This document shows positions 59,816-64,000 of a stretch of 64,000 nucleotides of DNA, piece after piece (the first letter of the stretch is position 1; each line of letters starts with the position of its first letter). The notes under the pieces were generated by a model, which worked only from the letters and a program-made list of their open reading frames with translations, was not told where the DNA came from and did no database searches. Location of the stretch: the NCBI GenBank assembly GCA_024682655.1, contig JAIKYZ010000008.1, forward strand, positions 1-64,000. The letters are read 5' to 3'. Source of the stretch: Treponema sp. (GTDB taxonomy: Bacteria; Spirochaetota; Spirochaetia; Treponematales; Treponemataceae). A program made the translations under genes and the position numbers.

Positions 59816-60767
59816 TTGAAGCTCCTTTTGAAAGTTTTACTGCCTTTCCATATTTTTTAGGTCTCATTAAATGGCTTTTAAAATTTCCCTTTCCCTTAGC
59901 ATTAGCTACGATAAGACATACAATAATTAAAAGTCCGGTAATTAATTTAAGGTCATTTGCAGTCAGGTTGATATAATGGCCATAACGACGGGCAATAAAC
60001 ATAAGGGCTCTGTAAATAATAGAACCAATCAAAACTCTTAAAGTTTGCAAGCCGATTTTATTAGATTTAATAATAAATTCACCCAGCATAAGAGAAGCAA
60101 GTCCACTCACAATTACACCCGTTCCGCTACCAACATCAGCAAAACCGTTGTACATTGAAGCAAAAGCACCGGAAAGAGCCGCAAGACCATCGCCAACACA
60201 TACTCCAATACCTCTTACAATCTGTGGATTTACACCCTGAGAAATGACCATCTGTTCATTTGCCCCAAGAGCACCCATTGTAAGTCCTAAATCTGTATGA
60301 AAGAAAAGGTCCAGAAGATATTTAAATACTATGATAAAAATTAAGAGGAAAATTAAGATTCCTATCTCATCTGGAGCATCAGGGAGTAATCGATTTGTTA
60401 CCTCAGTAATTTTTGAAAAAGTAGTTTTATATTTGATAAAAGAAATATTTGCTCTGTTAGACATAATCCTAAGATTTATAGAATAGAGCATAGTCATCAT
60501 CAAAATGCCGGCAAGAAGATCTGGAACACGAAGTTTTGTGTATAAAAGGGTTGTACAAAGACCTGCAAGACAGCCTCCAAGAAAGGCCAGAAAAATACCT
60601 ACAATTGGGGGAATGCCTGCTACGATACAAGCAGCAAGAATACAAGCGCCTAAAGGGAAGGCGCCATCTACTGTCATATCACAGAAATTCAAGGTTCGAT
60701 AGCTGATAAAAAGGCCTAAAACCATAATTCCGTAGATTAAGCCTTCAATCAATATTGATTCAATCAT
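59808..60767 (-). CDS. ABC transporter permease of a TrpXYZ-type system
   Basis: A 319-residue membrane protein with about nine helices, similar in pattern to branched-chain-type permeases (MVLGLFISYRTLNFCDMTVDGAFPLGACI, LLAGILMMTMLYSINLRIM, GLGVCVGDGLAALSGAF-like IGVCVGDGLAALSGAF). A perfect operator-like palindrome and a terminator lie upstream, between it and the binding-protein gene, so it can be expressed apart from it. It forms the membrane channel for the 58997 ATPase. Confidence 0.85.
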   Translation of the reverse strand: MIESILIEGLIYGIMVLGLFISYRTLNFCDMTVDGAFPLGACILAACIVAGIPPIVGIFLAFLGGCLAGLCTTLLYTKLRVPDLLAGILMMTMLYSINLRIMSNRANISFIKYKTTFSKITEVTNRLLPDAPDEIGILIFLLIFIIVFKYLLDLFFHTDLGLTMGALGANEQMVISQGVNPQIVRGIGVCVGDGLAALSGAFASMYNGFADVGSGTGVIVSGLASLMLGEFIIKSNKIGLQTLRVLIGSIIYRALMFIARRYGHYINLTANDLKLITGLLIIVCLIVANAKGKGNFKSHLMRPKKYGKAVKLSKGASND

Positions 60768-60791
60768 TTTTTAATATCCTTATGCGATAAT

Positions 60792-60819
60792 ATAATGTTT
60801 CTATTATTAGAAACATTAT
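60792..60819. promoter_or_regulatory. 28-bp perfect palindrome before the permease gene
   Basis: 12-bp arms around a 4-bp centre, with the core GTTTCTATTATTAGAAAC at 60797-60814. The same 7-N4-7 core occurs at 61929-61946 before the binding-protein gene. It is probably a site for a shared regulator. Confidence 0.7.
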
Positions 60820-60836
60820 AACTCATAGAATAAAAA

Positions 60837-60865
60837 AAAGGAATTCCTATGTGAGGAATTCCTTT
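60837..60865 (-). terminator. terminator after the binding-protein gene
   Basis: AAAGGAATTCC (60837-60847) pairs with GGAATTCCTTT (60855-60865), with a T-run on the minus strand. It limits read-through from the abundant binding-protein message into permease and ATPase. Confidence 0.85.
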
Positions 60866-60892
60866 AACAAAATAATCTATAGGAGGACTAAA

Positions 60893-61897
60893 TTATTTTT
60901 CTGTCATTACACCGTTTTCGATGATAAAACTTGCCTGATCAAGATAGTTCTGTGGGATTGTAATTCCACAAGCTTTTGCTACATCAAGGTCAAACAATAA
61001 ATCTGAATCTTCTGGTTTTGTCATAAAACGTACAGGGATTTCGCTAGGTTTTTTGCCCTGTAAGATTTCTACTACCATTTCGCCAGTTGCATATCCAGCC
61101 TTGTAGTAATTAAATCCAGAAGCCATGAAACAACCACCGTTTTTAGCACCTGTTACATCGCCAGAGAAAATAGGCTTTTTAGCTTCGTTGAAAACTGCAA
61201 CTAAACTTGGAAGGGCAGAGAATACTGTGTTATCTGTTGTAAGATAAATACCATCAACTCTAGAAACGATAGCTTCGGCAGCCTGTTTAACTTCTGAAGA
61301 ATTAGAAATTGCCTGAACAACTAATTCAAGTCCTGCTTCTTTACAACCAGCTTCTACAAGATTCAAAGCAGAGATTGAGTTATCTTCACTTGCTGTGTAG
61401 ATATAACCAAGAGTTTTAATTCCAGTGATTTCTTTGAAAAGTTTAATGTGTTCTTTTGAAGGAAGTTCATCAGACATACCTGTAATATTTCCTTCTCCGT
61501 GTTCCAAAGTAGTTACAAGACCAGCTCCAAGAGGATCTGTTACTGTTCCAAATACGATTGGAGTTTCTTTCATTGTATTTGCAAGAGCGATTGCTACAGG
61601 AGTTGCAATTCCTACTGCTACATCAACTTTTTCGTCTTTGAACTGAGTTGCAATCTGTTTTGCTGTGTTGATATCACCATTTGCATTCTGTAAATCAAAA
61701 GTAGCTTCGTAACCTGCTGCTTTAACTGCATCAATTACACCCTGTTCAACAGAATCAAGGGCAACGTGCTGGACGATTTTTGCAATACCAATTTTTACTT
61801 TTTTTGCAGAATCTCCAGAGCTTTTTGTTTCTGCTTTTTTAGAGCAGCCTGTCAATAAAAGTGCAGCTGTAAAAACTGCAAACATTTGTTTTTTCAT
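60893..61897 (-). CDS. substrate-binding lipoprotein of a TrpXYZ-type ABC transporter
   Basis: A 334-residue lipoprotein (lipobox LLTGC) of the ABC_sub_bind family: VKIGIAKIVQHVALDSVEQGVIDAV-type opening, LANTMKETPIVFGTVTDPLGAG, LGYIYTASEDNSI, DGIYLTTDNTVFSA, and GCFMASGFNYYKAGYATGEM. The start is set at the ATG at 61897 because GGAG of AGGAGATATCAAA precedes it; a longer in-frame ATG at 61915 lies upstream of that Shine-Dalgarno. Relatives bind tryptophan or similar small molecules. Expression is probably repressed through two palindromes around its promoter. Confidence 0.88.
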   Translation of the reverse strand: MKKQMFAVFTAALLLTGCSKKAETKSSGDSAKKVKIGIAKIVQHVALDSVEQGVIDAVKAAGYEATFDLQNANGDINTAKQIATQFKDEKVDVAVGIATPVAIALANTMKETPIVFGTVTDPLGAGLVTTLEHGEGNITGMSDELPSKEHIKLFKEITGIKTLGYIYTASEDNSISALNLVEAGCKEAGLELVVQAISNSSEVKQAAEAIVSRVDGIYLTTDNTVFSALPSLVAVFNEAKKPIFSGDVTGAKNGGCFMASGFNYYKAGYATGEMVVEILQGKKPSEIPVRFMTKPEDSDLLFDLDVAKACGITIPQNYLDQASFIIENGVMTEK

Positions 61898-61928
61898 TTT
61901 GATATCTCCTATCATCTAAATAATCTAA

Positions 61929-61982
61929 GTTTCTATTTATAGAAACATAATAGCTCTTTGGTTTGTTACTGTCAATAGAAAC
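61929..61982 (-). promoter_or_regulatory. binding-protein promoter with two GTTTCTA-N4-TAGAAAC operators
   Basis: On the minus strand -35 TTGACA (61975-61970), 17-bp spacer, -10 TATTAT (61952-61947). GTTTCTATTTATAGAAAC (61929-61946) abuts the -10, and the weaker GTTACTGTCAATAGAAAC (61965-61982) covers the -35. The same core occurs at 60797-60814 ahead of the permease. This is a classical repression layout. Confidence 0.75.
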
Positions 61983-62043
61983 ATGAGATATTTTTGAAAA
62001 ATTTTATAAAAATTGAGTTATACTTTACAAAAGAGTAGATTTG

Positions 62044-62694
62044 ATGAGATTTAAGAGCATAATATTCAGTTTTTTTATAGTGAGTTTTTCAATTTTTCCA
62101 CTGTTTTCGCAAAATCAGGGTGAAAATACAGATGAAAGGGGAATGGCAGAGGGAAATCTAAGGCAAAATAGCTGGTCACTTGTTATATACCGACCGGTAG
62201 GTAACGGCGACATAAACCAAGTCCGCTGCTGGCTCAAAATCCAAAATCAAGAAGGAGTGGATGTTACTTATGATGTTGCAAAGGCCTCCTACGAATGGGT
62301 CAATGGAGACAGGGTAAAATCCTATAATTCCAGACCTCCTTTTAGCAGTGTTTTTAATCCAAATATTACAAGTCCTCTTTATAAATATGAAAAATCCTAT
62401 TACCTTTCCGGAGGCATGGCTATGCATTTAATTTTAAAATCCGGAAAATATAAAATCTCATTTTATACCCCTGTTGAAAAAACTAATTTATTTGAAACTG
62501 AAAATCCCGGAGACTGGATTTCAAACACCTTTGAATATGACACTCAAAATCCCGCAAAAGTAATTTTTCTCTGTCCAACTGCTAATGAAAATGGCTTTTA
62601 CAATGGGGGCTGGTGGCTTGATTATAAAGCACCAAAATTTTTCAGATTTACAATTCCTTTGATGCAATTACAAAAAGCAGAAATAAATGAATAA
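62044..62694 (+). CDS. exported hypothetical protein
   Basis: A 216-residue protein with a signal peptide (to about residue 22, FPLFSQN). The mature part is aromatic-rich and beta-like (SWSLVIYRPVGNGDINQVRCWLKIQ, NGGWWLDYKAPKFFRFTIPL) and recalls periplasmic or outer-membrane accessory proteins, but I recognise no family. The start is the ATG at 62044, with a TTG directly before it. It lies 61 bp upstream of the second ZIP gene in the same direction. Confidence 0.6.
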   Translation: MRFKSIIFSFFIVSFSIFPLFSQNQGENTDERGMAEGNLRQNSWSLVIYRPVGNGDINQVRCWLKIQNQEGVDVTYDVAKASYEWVNGDRVKSYNSRPPFSSVFNPNITSPLYKYEKSYYLSGGMAMHLILKSGKYKISFYTPVEKTNLFETENPGDWISNTFEYDTQNPAKVIFLCPTANENGFYNGGWWLDYKAPKFFRFTIPLMQLQKAEINE

Positions 62695-62705
62695 AAACTT
62701 GTTAG

Positions 62706-62711
62706 TATAAT
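62706..62711 (+). promoter_or_regulatory. -10 box upstream of the second ZIP gene
   Basis: A perfect TATAAT, with no clear -35, lies 44 nt before the ATG at 62756. No TGAA-N6-TTCA operator is seen here, unlike upstream of ZIP copy 1. Confidence 0.4.
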
Positions 62712-62755
62712 CTAATCAATTGAAGTCATTTTTTGCCGATGATAATATTAGAAAT

Positions 62756-63547
62756 ATGATAAGTGTAATTGCAAAGGGGTTATTAATCCCATTTTTAGGA
62801 ACATCATTAGGTTCTCTTTGTGTTCTTTTTATGAAAAAAGATTTGAATGTCCGCATTCAAAGAGCTCTTACAGGATTTGCTGCGGGAGTTATGATGGCTG
62901 CTTCTGTATGGAGCCTTTTAATACCTTCCATAGAAGAATCAAGTTCAATGGGAAAATTATCATTCATACCTGCGGTTGTAGGATTTTGTATTGGTATGTT
63001 ATTCCTTTTACTTCTTGATAAAATCACTCCACATATGCATATGAACAATGTAGTTGAAGGTCCACAGACAAACTGGAAAAAAACTACAATGATGGTATTT
63101 GCCGTAGTTCTTCATAATATTCCTGAAGGTATGGCAGTTGGTGTAGTTTATGCAGGCTGGTATACAGGAATGCTTTCGGATACTTCTTCGGTAACTGCGG
63201 CCTCGGCCTTAGCACTTTCACTGGGAATTGCAATTCAAAACTTCCCTGAGGGAGCAATAATTTCCATGCCACTTCATGCAAATGGACTTTCTAAAGGAAA
63301 ATCCTGTTTGATGGGTATACTTTCTGGAATTGTAGAACCAATTGCCGGTTTAATAACTATTTTACTTTCTGCTTTAGTTTTACCAATTCTTCCATATCTT
63401 CTGAGTTTTGCTGCAGGTGCCATGGTTTATGTAATAATCGAAGAGTTAATTCCAGAAATGTCAGAAGGTGAACATTCAAACTGGGGCACAATTATGTTTA
63501 TGCTTGGTTTTGCAATCATGATGATTCTGGATGTTGCTTTAGGTTAA
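62756..63547 (+). CDS. ZIP-family divalent metal transporter (ZupT-like), copy 2
   Basis: A 263-residue paralogue of the protein at 1699-2484, about two thirds identical by eye. It keeps LHNIPEGMAVG, QNFPEGAIISMPL, the PHMHM loop and EELIPE, so the binuclear metal site is intact. The start is set at the ATG at 62756 by alignment with copy 1; an in-frame TTG at 62720 would be almost leaderless after the TATAAT. Different upstream regions suggest different regulation of the two transporters. Confidence 0.87.
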   Translation: MISVIAKGLLIPFLGTSLGSLCVLFMKKDLNVRIQRALTGFAAGVMMAASVWSLLIPSIEESSSMGKLSFIPAVVGFCIGMLFLLLLDKITPHMHMNNVVEGPQTNWKKTTMMVFAVVLHNIPEGMAVGVVYAGWYTGMLSDTSSVTAASALALSLGIAIQNFPEGAIISMPLHANGLSKGKSCLMGILSGIVEPIAGLITILLSALVLPILPYLLSFAAGAMVYVIIEELIPEMSEGEHSNWGTIMFMLGFAIMMILDVALG

Positions 63548-63570
63548 TTTCAAAAATTCTTTATTTCTTT

Positions 63571-63590
63571 ATATACCTAAATAGGTATAT
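63571..63590. repeat. 20-bp perfect palindrome after the second ZIP gene
   Basis: ATATACCTAAATAGGTATAT has 9-bp arms and two central bases. It lacks a T-run, so an operator for the downstream B12-controlled transcript (TTGCTA 63624-63629, TAAAAT 63646-63651) is as likely as a terminator. Confidence 0.4.
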
Positions 63591-63657
63591 TATTCAAAAA
63601 TAATAAAATTTTTCCTCTCCGTATTGCTAGAAAAGCAAAAATATATAAAATTAAAAT

Positions 63658-63834
63658 CGTGTATTTCAATGGAACTGTGTGAAAATCACAGACTGAATGC
63701 GCAACGGTAAGGTAAGGGCAGTAAAATAAACTGCAAAAGATCTGTAACAATCACTGAAGTAAAATTTGGGAAGATTTGATCTTTTTAGTGTTGAAATTAC
63801 ACTATAATTCCAAGTCCGGAAACTTTGGTACACG
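63658..63834 (+). ncRNA. cobalamin (B12) riboswitch
   Basis: P1 closes with CGTGTA (63658-63663) and TACACG (63829-63834). GGAACTGTG at 63671 with TGAAAAT then CACAG forms the conserved P4 arm (63675-63679 with 63687-63691). The B12-box region reads CAAGTCCGGAAAC (63811-63823), close to the family AAGCCAGGAGAC. GCGCAACGGT and CACTG match other conserved segments. It should sense adenosylcobalamin or a related cobalamin and control the gene starting at 63949. Confidence 0.85.
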
Positions 63835-63880
63835 CTGAAAATCTAATTTTTTTCAAAAAACAAAAGCTTTAGGTTTTCAT

Positions 63881-63941
63881 ATCCTCCGTATGGATGGATA
63901 AACTTTAGTTTTTGAGAATTGCGCAGATTCGATTCTCGGAG
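63881..63941 (+). promoter_or_regulatory. probable translational expression platform of the riboswitch
   Basis: CTCCG (63884-63888) can pair with CGGAG (63937-63941), the Shine-Dalgarno of the next gene. Alternatively ATCC (63881-63884) pairs with GGAT (63892-63895), freeing the ribosome site. No terminator with T-run lies directly before the ATG, so control of translation initiation is the likely mechanism. Confidence 0.5.
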
Positions 63942-63948
63942 AAAAATA

Positions 63949-64000
63949 ATGAAAAGAACAAAGTTCTCTCTCCTTAAGCTGAAAATTGCAGCTTTATTTG
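63949..64000 (+). CDS. start of a B12-regulated exported protein (runs off the right edge)
   Basis: The visible 17 residues, MKRTKFSLLKLKIAALF, look like the beginning of a signal peptide. GGAG at 63938-63941 precedes the ATG. Position behind a cobalamin riboswitch suggests a cobalamin uptake or B12-dependent-pathway protein, for example an outer-membrane receptor or binding protein. The fragment is too short to name. Confidence 0.6.
   Translation, partial: MKRTKFSLLKLKIAALF

Noticed and set aside
1-64000. CRISPR array, prophage, transposase or rRNA
   Set aside because: No regular direct-repeat array with spacers, phage structural genes, transposase motifs or rRNA-like sequence was found on reading both strands.

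Overview
The window looks like a chromosomal segment of a low-GC, host-associated spirochaete, most likely a gut or rumen Treponema. Reasons: AT-rich codon use throughout; many lipoproteins with relaxed spirochaete-type lipoboxes (LISC, FISC, LTGC, LLAC); a chemotaxis-type operon fused to signalling enzymes; a secreted GH10 xylanase; and housekeeping genes (secA, lepB, miaA, coaX, hisS, rimP-nusA-infB-rbfA-truB) interleaved with spirochaete-type conserved hypotheticals. I see no rRNA, CRISPR array, transposase or prophage.

Layout. 1-2.5 kb: the start of an RND/MMPL exporter, divergent from a TetR regulator, with three GATAAC-N3-GTTATC operators between them, then a ZIP metal transporter behind a TGAA-N6-TTCA operator pair. 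2.5-4.4 kb: a GTTCT pentanucleotide repeat, a terminator and a DUF6273-type surface lipoprotein followed by a long hairpin. 4.4-18.2 kb: one long co-directional chemosensory cluster (two CheW-like proteins, CheB, CheR-TPR, CheA-REC, a REC-adenylate cyclase, two membrane MCP-like receptors, a GGDEF protein and an HD-GYP protein). It has no CheY, and its likely outputs are cAMP and c-di-GMP. 18-26 kb: a membrane protein, a solitary OLD-type ATPase/TOPRIM nuclease, a xylanase with a LacI-type operator inside its promoter, rubrerythrin, a DUF4932-like protein and an S41 protease lipoprotein. 26.1-26.3 kb: a 162-bp foldback element resembling a MITE. 26.3-41 kb: housekeeping genes (HAD hydrolase, RlmI-like methyltransferase, miaA, TatD, an oversized lepB, secA, lipoproteins, NUDIX, NeuB-like, coaX, hisS). 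41-47.3 kb: the rimP-nusA-infB-rbfA-truB translation cluster behind a leader containing a terminator. 47.4-50 kb: tRNA-Val, a phosphoglycerol-transferase-like protein with a small membrane partner, and an inverted degenerate copy of the 3' half of the tRNA-Val gene. 50-58.9 kb: a PucR regulator, a carboxylesterase lipoprotein, a metal ABC transporter whose ATPase carries a fused DUF1893 domain, and a two-component system with associated secreted proteins. 59-62 kb: a TrpXYZ-type ABC transporter with strong GTTTCTA-N4-TAGAAAC operators. 62-64 kb: a secreted protein, a second ZIP paralogue, and a cobalamin riboswitch preceding the start of an exported protein.

Genes that work together. The 4.4-18.2 kb cluster probably couples membrane sensing to nucleotide second messengers rather than directly to the flagellar motor. 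Metal handling is a second theme: two ZIP paralogues and one ABC-3 importer. Several genes have a -10-like box ending 6-8 nt before the ATG and no Shine-Dalgarno, which suggests leaderless transcripts. Others have good Shine-Dalgarno sequences, which I used to move several starts downstream of the longest reading frame.
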